Positions 1-12,220 are shown, counted from the first letter of the stretch. The stretch is DNA of 64,000 bases from Dryomyza anilis (GCA_951804985.1 OX638133.1:23528963-23592962); one strand, 5' to 3'. The notes: a model not told the origin generated them from the sequence alone. Program-made: numbers and translations.

Positions 1-97
1 GCTTTAATAGTTTCCTGAGAGTTTTATCAGTGTCGTAGTTATTCCTGATAACATATACATAAAAAAATCGTAAACATTTTTATTTCAAACAATTTTA
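1..97. other. AT-rich flank, nothing recognised
   Basis: Short AT-rich sequence before the first MITE copy. No open frame, RNA gene or repeat was recognised. Confidence 0.5.
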
Positions 98-291
98 TCG
101 TCGTTGTAGAACGAAAAGTCACTGTTGTATTTTTAAAGTTGAAAAATCAACTAATAGATTTACATTTTCTTGTCACGTGGTAAAAAAATTGAGATCATCG
201 ATTAAAAATTGACAGATTTATAAAGATTTTTGCAAATGAATACTTCGAATTTTGAAAATGTATTTGGTGACTTTTCGTTCTACAACGACGA
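98..291. mobile_element. TA-flanked MITE, copy 1
   Basis: A 194-bp non-coding element with inverted ends TCGTCGTTGTAGAACGAAAA and its reverse complement. The dinucleotide TA lies directly outside each end (96-97 and 292-293), which is the target duplication expected of Tc1/mariner-mobilised elements. The inside resembles three other copies in this window (36.2, 49.6 and 54.5 kb), sharing phrases such as GAGATCATCGATTAAAAATT and ATTGACAGAT. It codes for nothing; the small open frames over it are chance. Confidence 0.85.
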
Positions 292-293
292 TA

Positions 294-1974
294 TCATATT
301 TTTCATAACAAATTTTGGGTATGGCTACTACGATGTAACTCAAGACAACAATTTCGAATTTAAAAAAAAACGAAATTGTCTGCCGATAACTGACTTCTGT
401 TATTCTGCCGAAAGCCTGTAATAATGCAGCCTGTTTCAAATAGAATTACAAAAATATTCATTAAATCCGCAGTGGCACGTATTAATTATTAAAAAGCCCA
501 ATTATCTGCGTGAAACCCTGCTCTAGAAAAGCTGTAATTTTAAATAAAATACAAACTACATGCTGTGCAAGAAAATTGTGCTTTGGCAGAGATATGTCAA
601 TGTTCTGCCAGTAAGCTACCGGGTATGTAAAAAAAAATCAAAATATATTTAAAAAAATATATATATTTATTTAGAGAAATTTTAAATAATTATTGTGTCT
701 AAAAATAATAATATCTTTTGATTTTTGTTTTTGAGAACTTTTAAAAAAAAAAACTTAAATATTACTTAAGAATTTTTAAGAAACAACCTGAAAAATGTAC
801 TTTTTTATTTTGATAATTATAATTTATAATTTTTTAATAATAATTCTTTTTAATTTTTTTTTAATTATTAAAATATATATAAAAAAAATAGATTGAAAAA
901 TGTTTGTCTAGGGGTAAATATCAAATTTCTTAAAATTCTTTTTTTCGTTTTTTCATTAATTAATTTTAATGCTCATTTCGTATTTTTTATTTTTCTTATT
1001 TTTTACCTTTTACTTTTTTATTATTAGAGATTTTTTATATTTTTCATCTTCAATCGTTTTTCTTCATAATTTTCAAGACATTTTCTTCTGCCGCAACAAA
1101 AATTTCTTTAAATTCCATTTTTTCTTTTAATTTCTTTCTACCAGTTGGTTGCATGCGCCGCTTCTGTGCAGCTTATCCTAACCGGCCTGCATTTGATCCT
1201 TGAGCCTGCGGTCTCTAACTCTACGTCGGCCATCTACCTGACTTTGTTTGGCTTTTGTTCGCCTTTCTACGCAAGTCAGCCGTTGGTCTGTGGTCACCAC
1301 CTACACCTGCCGGCGGCTGCCTTGCGGAATTTATGTCCAGTGACCCACAAATCGACAGCCAGAGCAAAAGCAATTTCAGTTCATGCATCCGATCGGCAGA
1401 CAAACATACAGACAGCCAACTAGCCAGTGTTGCCAACATTTATTGCAGCAGCGCACATTGCAATCGAATTTTTAGTTAATGTTGGCAGCCACAATTTCTC
1501 CTTTTTTATATATTTCTAACACAAAAAAAAAGAGAAAAAGTCAAAAAAGAAAAGTTTTTCTTCAGACAGGCAACCACTTTGTGCCGCATGCACGCACCTC
1601 ACACTCAGCCGTTCAATTTTAATGACGTGTCAACTGCTGCCGTCTCAGGGGAGGTCAAAGGCTCTGTGTTTCGAACAAAGCTCATTTGGTATTTCTCAAG
1701 GTTTTTGTGCATTTTGTTTGCGCACGAATCAGTGACAAATGGAGAAATTTAAGAATTGAATTTGATTCAAATTTTAACATTTTATTGCATAAAAAAGAAT
1801 TGTATTTATTGCCAAAATTATAAATTTACAACTAAGCCAAATATTTAAGAAATTAATTTCTGAAGGTTTCTTTAATAAAAACGTTGGATAAAATCGATAT
1901 TTATCGAGCAGATTTTGATTTTCAATTATCAGAAGAATCAGTGCTGTAATGAACATGAGTGTGAAAGAGATGGA
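294..1974. other. Intergenic, no gene seen
   Basis: Positions 294-1,140 are homopolymer-rich AT sequence. Positions 1,145-1,720 are less AT-rich and read as ordinary unique fly intergenic DNA. Open frames on both strands there are short, overlap each other and lack splice signals or family motifs. No RNA gene was recognised. Confidence 0.5.
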
Positions 1975-2335
1975 TATGTATACCATATGAGCGAACTCTC
2001 TTTAAGTATTGTAGTTTATGGAAACTTCTAGATATCGGTTCTACGCTGAACATGTGTATAAAAGAGATGGAGATATCTTATGAGCACAACGGATGCTCGC
2101 GAAGTGTAGACATTTGTGGAAACTTCTAGATATCGGTTCTGCGCTAAACATGAGTAAAAAGAGAGGGAGATATCTGACGAGCAATGGTGTAAGTTTTGTT
2201 GTAAACTTCTAGATTAGCGTTCTGCAGTATATATTAGACTGCTGCATCTAAGGGGTAGTGAGAGTAGACTAATGCGTTAGCGAACCGATATCAACTAAAA
2301 TTACTGTATCAGTGTCTAGTTTATTTATTTTATAG
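1975..2335 (+). mobile_element. LTR-like fragment with internal direct repeats
   Basis: Three or four imperfect direct repeats of about 80-100 bp, each carrying AACTTCTAGATATCGGTTCT-like and GAGATGGAGATATCT-like segments, precede a TATA-type block GCAGTATATATTAGAC followed by GCTGCATCTAAGG. The same block, GCAGTATATAAGGCAGCCGCATCTAAGG in split form, occurs in the solo LTR at 39,250-39,936, also followed by a GAGAGT..ACC/ACT..TGCG stretch. I read this as a U3/R fragment of a related LTR retrotransposon. The outer ends are not visible. Confidence 0.5.
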
Positions 2336-2340
2336 TTTTC

Positions 2341-2760
2341 TTTTTATTTATAAATATTCTGATGGCAACTCTTTAGCTAAATCATACAGAAACGCATGCG
2401 TGTCGTAATGGTCAGCACTAAAACATGCAGATAATGAATTCTGTTGAATGGCCCCAACAATAACTGGCTTGTACTGTTAAGCCATCCTGCCATTCGCCTG
2501 GCAGGACAATTAATTGTGTCGCCTGCGACGTGCGGTAGGCGACGAACAATGCTGACACAACAACTGCCCAACAGTGCTGCCAATGCAAAGTGGCATCACT
2601 TCCGGCCAAGATAAATGCAGCTGAGATTTGTTGCTGCTGACGTCATTGCGGGTTAATGCTGATGAAGTTTTAGCAAAATAATTATTGGATTGAGTATGGA
2701 TTTTAAATAAAAAAGTAATTATAAATTCAGCTAAATAAACAATATATAAAATGAAACAAA
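2341..2760. other. Unique intergenic stretch
   Basis: Mixed-composition sequence between the LTR-like piece and the 9-bp satellite. Overlapping minus-strand open frames of 63-93 codons start at TTG or lack family features. I see no supportable gene. Confidence 0.4.
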
Positions 2761-2896
2761 GTATATAAATAGTATAAAAAAAATAGAACAAGTAGAAAAT
2801 GTAGAAGAAGTCGAAACAAGTAGAAAATATATAAAGATTAGATGTAAAAAATGCGGAAAAGTAGAAAAATTATAAAAAGTATAAAACGTATAACAA
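2761..2896. repeat. Decayed left flank of 9-bp satellite
   Basis: Loose repeats of AGTAGAAAA / AGTATAAAA type grade into the perfect array, as expected where a satellite has lost homogenisation at its edge. Confidence 0.7.
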
Positions 2897-4005
2897 GTAT
2901 AAAAAGTATAAAAAGTATAAAAAGTATAAAAAGTATAAAAAGTATAAAAAGTATAAAAAGTATAAAAAGTATAAAAAGTATAAAAAGTATAAAAAGTATA
3001 AAAAGTATAAAAAGTATAAAAAGTATAAAAAGTATAAAAAGTATAAAAAGTATAAAAAGTATAAAAGGTATAAAGTATAAAAAGTATAAAAAGTATAAAA
3101 AGTATAAAAAGTATAAAAAGTATAAAAAGTATAAAAAGTATAAAAAGTATAAAAAGTATAAAAAGTATAAAAAGTATAAAAAGTATAAAAAGTATAAAAA
3201 GTATAAAAAGTATAAAAAGTATAAAAAGTATAAAAAGTATAAAAAGTATAAAAAGTATAAAAGGTATAAAGTATAAAAAGTATAAAAAGTATAAAAAGTA
3301 TAAAAAGTATAAAAAGTATAAAAAGTATAAAAAGTATAAAAAGTATAAAAAGTATAAAAAGTATAAAAAGTATAAAAAGTATAAAAAGTATAAAAAGTAT
3401 AAAAAGTATAAAAAGTATAAAAAGTATAAAAAGTATAAAAAGTATAAAAAGTATAAAAAGTATAAAAAGTATAAAAAGTATAAAAAGTATAAAAAGTATA
3501 AAAAGTATAAAAAGTATAAAAAGTATAAAAAGTATAAAAAGTATAAAAAGTATAAAAAGTATAAAAAGTATAAAAAGTATAAAAAGTATAAAAAGTATAA
3601 AAAGTATAAAAAGTATAAAAAGTATAAAAAGTATAAAAAGTATAAAAAGTATAAAAAGTATAAAAAGTATAAAAAGTATAAAAAGTATAAAAAGTATAAA
3701 AAGTATAAAAAGTATAAAAAGTATAAAAAGTATAAAAAGTATAAAAAGTATAAAAAGTATAAAAAGTATAAAAAGTATAAAAAGTATAAAAAGTATAAAA
3801 AGTATAAAAAGTATAAAAAGTATAAAAAGTATAAAAAGTATAAAAAGTATAAAAAGTATAAAAAGTATAAAAAGTATAAAAAGTATAAAAAGTATAAAAA
3901 GTATAAAAAGTATAAAAAGTATAAAAAGTATAAAAAGTATAAAAAGTATAAAAAGTATAAAAAGTATAAAAAGTATAAAAAGTATAAAAAGTATAAAAAG
4001 TAGCA
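2897..4005 (+). repeat. 9-bp satellite (GTATAAAAA)n
   Basis: About 120 nearly perfect head-to-tail copies of GTATAAAAA. The only clear interruptions are two identical variant junctions, AAAAGGTATAAAGTATAAAA, near 3,063 and 3,259, 196 bp apart (21 nine-base units plus one 7-base unit). This points to duplication of a 196-bp block. Because 9 is divisible by 3, every frame is open and codes for monotonous FYT, LYF, LFI or SIK/YKK repeats, including a 498-codon minus-strand frame. I regard these as non-coding artefacts. Every monomer contains TATAAAA, a canonical TATA-box core. Confidence 0.95.
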
Positions 4006-5060
4006 AAAATATAAAAAGTAAAAAAAGTAGAAAATCTAAAAAAAGATATACTGAAAGTGAAAAAGGTAGAAAAAGTTAACAAAAAGTAGCAAAATTTGTA
4101 AATGCAGAAAAATAAAAATGTCTGAAAAAAGTAGAAAAATAAAAAATAAAGTAGAAAAAGCAAAAAAGTAGAAAAGGAAGGAAATGCAGAAAAAATAGAA
4201 ATAGTAAAAATGTAGAAAAAGTAGGAAAAATAGAAAAGGTAGAAAAAGTAAAAGAATAGAAAAATTATGAATGTAGAAGAAGTAAAAAAGGTAGAAAAAG
4301 TATCAATAGCATAAAAAAACAAAAAAGTAGACAAAATGGAAAAAGGAGTATAGAGTATAGAAAGTATAGAAAAAGTAGAAAATCAGAACAAAGAAACGAA
4401 AAAGTAGAAAACCAGAAAAATAAGAATAAAGGGATAAAAAATTTAGAAAGTAAAACAAATTTAAAAAGTAGAAAAGTAGAAATTTTGAAGTACCAATAGC
4501 AAAAATGCAGGTAAAGCAAAAGAGTATACAAAATAGAAAAAGGAGGAGAACTAGAAAAACTGAAAATAGAAGAAAAAGTAGAAAATCAGAAAAAAGAAAA
4601 CGAAAAGGTAGAAAAAGTACAAAAAGTAGTAAATCAGAAAAAAATAAAGTAGAAAGAGATAAAAAATGCAGAAAATGTGGAAAATGTAGAAAAGGTAAAA
4701 AAAAGTAGAAAAATAGGAAAAGTAGAAATGGTACAAAGAGTACAAAAACTAGCAAAAAACCAAAAAAAGTAGAAAAAAAAAGTGAAATAAAGTAGAAAAT
4801 GCAGACAATATAGAAAAAGTAGAAAAAATAAAAAAGGAGAAAACTAAGAAAATGCAAAAAATTCAGAAAATGAAGAAAACGTAAAAAAGAAAAAAAAATG
4901 TAAAAGTAGAAAATGAAGTAAAAAAAAGCAAAAAGTATAAAATACCGACAAAATTATGAAGAAAAAAACTAAAAAGGTAGAAAATGTAGAAAAAATTGTT
5001 AAAACTATCAAAATATACCAAAAATAAAAAAATTTAAATAATAAAAAGTCAAAAATATAA
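4006..5060. repeat. Decayed AGTAGAAAA repeat field
   Basis: An A-rich field of degenerate GTAGAAAAA, GCAGAAAAT and GTAGAAAAAG units extends the 9-bp satellite for 1 kb. The dominant substitution is T to G at the fourth base (GTATAAAAA to GTAGAAAAA). It probably represents older, unhomogenised satellite. Minus-strand frames rich in F, L and Y are composition artefacts. Confidence 0.75.
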
Positions 5061-5138
5061 AAAAGGCAACTAAAAATACAAACTGGAGAACGAACTGCGT
5101 GTCTGAAATACTTTGTCGCTTATTTTGACAACTCGGAT
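5061..5138. other. Array-to-unique boundary
   Basis: A-rich transition out of the satellite field. No feature recognised. Confidence 0.4.
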
Positions 5139-5459
5139 ATGTTCAGCAGACAAGAACAACAAGCAACAACAATACAAACAATGACAGCAACAAGAAGACA
5201 AACACCAGCCACATCGAAAACAGAACAAACAACGACAGTAGCAGCAACAACGCCAACTACCACACAAACATTTTCACAAATAACAATTTTAAGAGCAGCA
5301 CAAACCCAAAAACCTAAAGAAAACCAAATGAGAAGAATAGAAACGAATGGCAGCCAACATGGCCGGCAAAACAAACTTCCGGCGGCGTCGTTGGCAACAT
5401 CGACGTTGATGTCGTTGGCGGCAACACTTTTAAAGCCAATGCAAAGCGCAAAACTTTGA
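5139..5459 (+). other. Thr/Gln-rich open frame, coding status uncertain
   Basis: A 106-codon frame starts at ATG (GGATATG, a poor start context) and ends at TGA. It is rich in Thr, Gln and Ala because of ACA/CAA repeats. There is no signal peptide, membrane segment or known motif, and a longer hydrophobic frame overlaps it on the other strand. Such CAACAACA tracts are common in fly non-coding DNA. Probably not a gene, but it sits in the least AT-rich stretch of this end of the window. Confidence 0.12.
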
Positions 5460-6045
5460 AAGTTTTCATAAGAGAAGCCACCAAGAAAGCTGACTTCAAC
5501 CAATGTTGCTGTCTAATATTTTTTTTGTTCCTAGTAATTTTTGTTGCTAAAAATTTTAGTTGCTTATGTTGTTGCTGCTGCTAATATTGTTGTTATTTAT
5601 GTGGTTGCTGTATTTTTGCATTTTCTTTGTAAAGTTTTTGTTTCTGTCATTAGCATCTACTTCTCTTTCGCTCCTACTTCATATCGCTTTCTAATCCCTA
5701 ATACAGTTGCTGTCGCACTTGCGTTAGTCTGCTCTGCATAAGCTACTTAATTTTTGACAAAGTTTACTTTTTTCACAACGCACTTACTTGAGGATTATAG
5801 AAAATTTATAATCATAATCTTTGCACTCAAATATGCATGTTGCTTAAAGCAACGCTTAAGCAGATTTTTAAGAATGCCATGAGAAATATATTCAAGATTT
5901 GAAAAATAAATTTAAAATAAATGTTTAAAGCAAAAGAACAACTTAAAAACTAAATTATATGGCTTAGTGCGAAAGCTTTTAGTATGTAGTATGAAGTTCA
6001 CCATATTTTGAAATATTTTATTATTAATTCTTGTATTATCAGAGT
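5460..6045. other. Intergenic, no gene seen
   Basis: AT-rich sequence with GTTGTTGCTGCTG tracts near 5,560-5,610. No supportable feature. Confidence 0.4.
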
Positions 6046-8735
6046 TTTTTTTAGCATAGTTGCATTTTGTTTCTTACTGTTCGATAGTGTTTTGTTTTAA
6101 TTTGGGTTTAATTTGTTTTTGTGTGTGTTCATGTTTCAGTTTTATTTTGTTCTTTAGCATTTTCTGTTTTAAATTTTTTAATTTTTCAATTTTCTATTTT
6201 TGCTTTTAATTTCGGGATTTTGCTTTTATTTTGTTATTGAGTTTTTCTTCTATTTTATTTTGTTTTGTTTTTGCTTTTAATTTCGGATTTTTGCTTTTTA
6301 TTTTGTTATTGAGTTTTTCCTCTATTTTATTTTGTGTTTCTGGTTTTTGCTTTTATTTTAATTTTGAGTTTTTCTTCTATTTAATTTTGTGTTTTGTTTT
6401 TTTTTTATATTTCGAGTTTTTGCTTTTTTTTGTTATTGAGTTTTTCTTCTATTTTATTTTGTGTTTTGTTGTTACTTTTAATTTCGGGTTTTTGCTTTTA
6501 TTTTGTTATTGAGTTGTTCTTCTATTTTATTTTGTTTTTTGTTTTTGCTCTAAATTTCTGGTTTTTGCTTTTATTTTGTTTTCGGGTTTTTCTTCTATTT
6601 TATTTTGTGTTCTGTTTTTGCTTTTAATTTCGGGTTTTTGAGTTTTGCTTTTATTTTGTGTTTTGTTTTTGCTTTTAATTTCGTGTTTTTGCTTTTATTT
6701 TTTTATTGAGTTTTTCTTATATTTTATTTTCTGTTTTGTTTTTGTTCTTAATTTAGAGTTTTGCTTTTATTTTGTAATTGAATTTTTCTTCTATTTTATT
6801 TTGTGTTTTGTTTTTACTTTTTATTTCGGGTTTTTGCTTTTATTTTGTTATTGAGATTTTCTTCTATTTTATTTTGTTTTTACTTTTATTTCGGGTTTTT
6901 ACATTTATTTTGTTACTGATTTTTTTTTCCATTTTATTTTGTTTTGTTTTTGCTTTTATTTCGGGATTTTGCTTTTATTTGTTATTGAGTTTTTCTTCTA
7001 TTTTATTTTGTGTTTTGTTTTTACTTTTAATTTCGGGTTTTTGCTTTTATTTTGTTATTGTGTTTTCTTCTATTTTATTTTGTGTTTTGTTTTTACTTTT
7101 AATTTCGGGATTTTGCTTTTATTTTGTTAATGAGTTTTTCTTCTATTTTATTTTGTGTTTTGTTTTTGCTCTAAATTTCTGGTTTTTGCTTGTATTTTCT
7201 TATTGAGTTTTTCTTCTATTTTATTTTGTGTTTTGTTTTTGCTTTTCATTTCGGGTTTTTGCTTTTATTTTGTTATTGTGTTTTCTTCTATTTTATTTTG
7301 TGTTTTGTTTTTACTTTTAATTTCGGGTTTTTGCTTTTATTTTGTTATTGAGTTTCTCTTCTATTTTATTTTGTGTTTTGTTTTTGCTTTTAATTTCGGG
7401 ATTTTGCTTTTATTTTTTATTGAGTTTTTCTTCTATTTTATTTTGTGTTTTGTTTTTGCTCTAAATATTTTATTTTGTGTTTTGTTTTTGCTTTTAATTT
7501 CGGGTTATTTTTATTTTGTTATTGAGTTTTTCTTCTATTTTATTTGTGTTTTGCTTTTATTTTGTTATTGAGTTTCTCTTCTATTTTATTTTGTGTTTTG
7601 TTTTTGATTTTAATTTTGAGATTTTGCTTTTATTTTGTTATTGAGTTTTTCTTCTTTTTCATTTTGTGTTTTGTTTTTGCTCTAAATTTCTGGTTTTTGC
7701 TTTTATTTTGTTTTCGAGTTTTTCTTCTATTTTATGTTGTGTTTTGTTTTTGCTTTTAAATTCGGGTTTTTGTTTTTGAGTTTGTCTTATATTATATTTT
7801 GTGTTTTGTTTTTTATTTTAATTTTGGGTTTTTGCTTTTATTTTTTTATTGAGTTTTTCTTTTATTTTGTTTTTGTATTTGCCTTTATTTTCGTTTTTTT
7901 TATTTTATGTTTTTTTTTGCTATTTCCGTTTGTCTTTTTTCTTTTGATTTTAAAATTTTTAATATGCTTTACCTTTGCTTTTGCATTCGTGTTTAGGATT
8001 ATCATTTCGGTATACAGTCTTTCTTTTAATGGTGTGTGTTTTTGGCTTTTGATTTTCTGTTTTGCGTTTAATTTTGTATTTTTGATTTTCTTTTAAATTT
8101 AAATTTTTCAGTTTGTTTTTACTCTTGTTTTTACTTTTGTTTTCGATTTTGTGTTTATTTGATTCTATTGTGTTTTAACATTTGTAATTTTTTTTTATTT
8201 TGTGTTTTTGTTTTCTTTTTTCCTATTGGTTTTGTGTTTTTGCATTTGACTTTGCAATGTTGTGTGTTTGCTTTCGATTTTTTGTTTTACGTTTAATTTT
8301 GTATATTTGCATTTCTATTAAATTTAAGTTTATCAGTTTGTTTTTACTCTTTTTTTTATTGTGTTTTATATTTGTATTTTTTTTTTTTTCATTATCAAAT
8401 TTTTCTTTTGATTTTAAGTTTTTGTTTCCTTTTTTTTTGCTTTTGATTTTGTGTTTTTGCATTTGACTTTGTATTTTTACTTTTCTCTTTAATTTGTGTT
8501 TTTTCTTTTTATAAGTTAGCTTTCACTTTTATTTCCAGTTTTGATTTTGAGTTCATTCAATTGCTTTTTTCTTTTGTTTTTTTTTTATTTGCTTTCATTT
8601 TAATTTTTGCTTTTTTCGCAATTAATTTTTTTTTTATGTGTTTTGGGTTTATTTTTTGGATTTGATGTTTAGTTTTTCTTGCTTTTATTTTTATAATGTT
8701 TTTCTTTTTTGGTTAGATTTTTGTATATTGTTGAA
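6046..8735 (+). repeat. T-rich 73-bp minisatellite and decayed flanks
   Basis: From about 6,230 to 7,900 a unit of about 73 bp repeats roughly 22 times with small indels. Landmarks in order are TTATTGAGTTTTTCTTCTAT, TTTATTTTGTGTTTTG, TTTTTGCTTTTAATTTCGGG and TTTTTGCTTTTATTTTG. On each side the repeat decays into TTTTTGCTTTTGATTTTG-like low complexity. All purines are scarce on this strand. The plus-strand frames of F, L, V and C (up to 142 codons) come from composition and overlap in several frames, so they are not proteins. Confidence 0.9.
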
Positions 8736-10010
8736 TTATAACCACTGGTAAGGGACCAAGTTATTTCTAGAATTCAATATAAAACTCTTTGATGATATTT
8801 AGAATTTTCGCTACGCTTAATAATTGAAAGACACATGGGAAAAAATACGAAATAAGGAAAATATAAAAACTTTAAAAAGTTGGAAATTCCCCAAAAATCA
8901 ATACAAAGTCTGTTAAATAGTTAATAGACTAGATAGAAGATATTACTTTCAAGACTATCTTACAATTTTCAACACAAAAATCTACGACAAATTTTTTAAA
9001 TTATTCTTGTAAATCTTGAATTGAATATTTTTATATTTTTATGAATATTTTTATTATTCATTTCTTTTTTTAATTAAGGAAATGTATTTTCCTTATTCAA
9101 AAGTCTAACTCATCAAACATTATTGATTGAAACGAAACTCAAAGTTTCATAAACTATGCAGCGAAAAGTTTCTCGTACATGTGCGCCGTTGTCAGAAGAC
9201 ATTATTTGTGCATAAAAATAACAAGTGCAAACTACAAAATAAAAAACAAAAAAAAAACTTAAATTTATTTAATCAATTATATATTATTTTTTTGCGCTGC
9301 CAGCCGAAAGACAAAACTTGCTGCCAACCGCAGGCAGCAGACGAAGGACACACGACACAGGACATGCGTGAGGTTGAACAGAGGGTGCAGATGGGTGCAG
9401 AGGTAGCTGACTGTCAAGCGACAACAAATTGCGCAGCACTTGCAACAAAAGCACCAGCTGCCGCCTGAACCTGACCTAGTTGTTGTAATAAAAAAATTCA
9501 TGTCAGAGAATAAATATGTGTGTCGGTCTGTCTGTCTGCCAATCAGTGTCTGTCTGTGCATGTGTTGGAGTCTCGTCATTCTCCACGTCGTCCTTATCGT
9601 CTTTGTTTGTCGCTGCAACACATGTCCTTGACGCTGCAGCGGCAGTAGCAGCCACTCATCAGGCTTAAGGCTGACAGTTTGTGAAAAAGTAGCCTAATTA
9701 CGCCAACAACACAGCACATATAAAAATACTGCGTACACAGAAAAAAACTTTTTACAGTATACAATTTTTTAAAAGTAGTCAATTTTATCGTAATAATTAT
9801 TCAAAATATGGAATAAAAAGTATTTTTTAATATAAAACGTTTTTAAAGTGAACTTTAAGAATACAATATATTATATTATCTACCGGTCCACGTTTCATTT
9901 AAAATCATACTAAAAATTCACCTTAAAAAACGTTTTATTAATTCATCATTAATCAAAAATTGACACTTATAGATATGGATATTTTTCCCAAATTGATATT
10001 TCTCCTAAAA
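8736..10010. other. Intergenic, no gene seen
   Basis: AT-rich except for 9,290-9,700, which has the balanced composition and GCAGCAGAC / GACAACAA words of fly unique DNA. Open frames there (62-114 codons) overlap on both strands and most start at non-ATG codons. At 9,735 ACACAGAAAAAAAC matches the outer end of small inverted-repeat elements elsewhere in the window, but no partner end was found. Confidence 0.4.
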
Positions 10011-10500
10011 GATTTTTTAGCCGAAACGTGCACTTCTCGAAATAGAAAATACTGTCAATTGGACCCTTATCCGAAATTAACTCTTTCTGAAATGAACTCT
10101 TCCCGAAAAGATCCCTTTTCGATAAATTATCTCTAAAACATCTCTTCCCTAAATGAATTCTTCCCGAAAGGCAGAATGAACGCTGCCTAAAAATATATTT
10201 TTCTAAATGACCTCTTCCCTAAACAAACTCTTACCAAAATAAACTCTTTTCGAAATGATCTCTTTTTGCTAAATGATAACTCTTCCATAAACGAACTCCT
10301 CCCGAAATAAACTCTTTTCGAAACAAGCTCTTGCCCGAAATGAACTGTTTCCCCGAAATGAACTATTTCCCCGAAATAAACTCTTCCCAAAATGAGCTCT
10401 TCCCCGAAATGAACTATTTCCGCGAAATGAACATTTCCCACAAATTTATATATTCCTGATATTTATCATTTCCCGAAATGTCTACTTTCCTGAAACAGAC
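10011..10500. repeat. Diverged 17-bp array, distant copy
   Basis: Imperfect repeats of AAATGAACTCTTCCCCG type, period near 17 bp, recognisably the same family as the array at 16.35-17.56 kb but with a different consensus (GAACTCTT in place of GGACATTT) and many indels. Most spacers between TTC and GAA here are two C, some three. Confidence 0.8.
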
Positions 10501-10935
10501 AATAGTAAATTTGGGCGTATTCTTATTTCATGACCATTTAAAGCATGTCCATTTCGGTCTATTTTCATAGAATTCTTATTTTAAATTCAGTTTGATCGAG
10601 TTTCCATTTTGCGGCTCCAGAATGCGTTTTCTCAATACAAAATAAACGTATTTTATTTTTATTTCAAACCTAAAAGTCGAATTCATTTATATACATTTGC
10701 TTTGTCAATTATTGGTCAATAATTGTCAATAAAAGTCAATAAATTTTGTCAAATAAAAGTATGTATTATATTTCTATATATAGAAACTTTCTATCGATCC
10801 ATATACAAATTATAATTTTCCATATAATATAAATGTATTTTAATCGTATACATTGGAGTTATGAGGTTCAAATTCAAATATAATTTTATGTCATACATCA
10901 GACCACTTTCGGTATTTGAAATAATGATTCTACAT
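10501..10935. other. AT-rich intergenic
   Basis: No gene or repeat family recognised, apart from a short direct repeat of GTCAATAAT / GTCAATAAA near 10,700. The last 8 bases (10,928-10,935, TTCTACAT) are the left target duplication of the next element. Confidence 0.4.
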
Positions 10936-11672
10936 TAGAGATGGGCGCGTACCGTGTTTTTTCGTGTCACGCCCGAAAATCTGAGTTCGTGCGTGCAAAT
11001 CTCCATGCGTGCTAGTTGCTGTCGTTCCTTTGCGTGTCCGTACTTCTAAAATCAGGCACGCGCCCATTAAAGATTTTTTTTTTAAATTTCTACTCTTATT
11101 TAAAAAAACCCTCTACTCCAATTTAAAAAACTCTTTGTTTGCTGTGCCCACAGGTTCCGATTCCGGAGAGGTTTCAATTCAGAGAATATAAAAGTACCAA
11201 CGTTAATTTTTGAATTATTTATAATAAGGGACCGTAAAAACCCGGTTCCGGAACCGATTTAATAAAATGTGTGGAACCACAATCGGATCCGTTTTTTTTA
11301 AAAATCGTGGCACCAGAACCAGAACCGATATTCCACTCTAGGAAAAGAAAGAACCGAAATTGCAAACGGAACCATCATTAAAAATATGTGGAACCGGAAT
11401 CGGAACCCATACAGTTTTTGGTTGAAATAGGAAACGTTATTTTAAAAATCTTGGAACCAGAACCGAAATTGATATTCTACATGGTGTTAGTCCCTGTGTA
11501 TAACATAATTTTTCAAGTTTTGCCTAGTTTTTCATGTGATTCCGTGTTTTTTTCGTGTTTTACCGTGCTTCTCGTGAGTGCCTTTAAATTTAGTCGTCGG
11601 GCTCGTGCGTGTCAGCTATCGGCGTGCCCGTGTGTGTCCGTGCCATCAAAAACAGGCACGCGCACATCTCTA
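10936..11672. mobile_element. Non-autonomous hAT element with perfect 8-bp TSD
   Basis: A 737-bp element begins TAGAGATGGGCGCGT and ends in the inverted form ACGCGCACATCTCTA. It is flanked by the exact 8-bp duplication TTCTACAT (10,928-10,935 and 11,673-11,680). A TAGAGATG-type end with an 8-bp duplication is diagnostic of the hAT superfamily. Both subterminal regions are rich in CGTGCGTG / CACGCACG words. The middle holds degenerate GGAACCGAAACCG repeats like those in the 43-45 kb element. No transposase is encoded, so it would depend on an enzyme from elsewhere. Confidence 0.92.
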
Positions 11673-11680
11673 TTCTACAT

Positions 11681-12220
11681 ACTTAAAAATGATCACAACT
11701 ATTACCCTGTGAAATGAGATCGATTACAAAAAGATGTAATCTGCATACAAAAATTATATCTCGTAGTCAATTAGAGCGTTGCACTAAGGGTCAATAACCG
11801 CATTTGCATCTCGTAAACATTTGATGTGAAAATCATCAGAAATAAATGAAATAAACGATTTTAGAAAAAAAAATTAATGAATTTTTATAAACAAAAATAT
11901 TTTCTGCATTATTTTTATTTTAAATATACAAAATATATGCTCAACCATGAAAAAGAAATGAAAAATGTTTTTTCGTGATATATTTTTTAGTATATATTTT
12001 TTTGGAAAGTTGCGAAGCAAAAGTATATAGACGTGATAACATTATGGAAAGATAAAATATTCAGATTTTTAAAATTATTATCATATGTTTGTGCTAAAAA
12101 AAGAATATTTACATATTCTAAAACTTCTACTTTAGTGCAAAGTTTAAACAGATCTGTGCAACAAATTCAATTTGATTTTTGTTTTCAAAATACCTAAATT
12201 TCGATCGCATCAGAAAATGT
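11681..12220. other. AT-rich intergenic
   Basis: Nothing recognised. Confidence 0.4.

Noticed and set aside
2838..4334. 498-codon minus-strand frame (FYT, LYF and LFI repeats) and related frames over the same place
   Set aside because: Direct product of a 9-bp satellite whose period is divisible by three; all frames are open and the residues simply spell the repeat.
6231..8466. Many hydrophobic F/L/V/C frames that look like membrane proteins
   Set aside because: T-rich low complexity; frames overlap in all phases and shift with each repeat unit.
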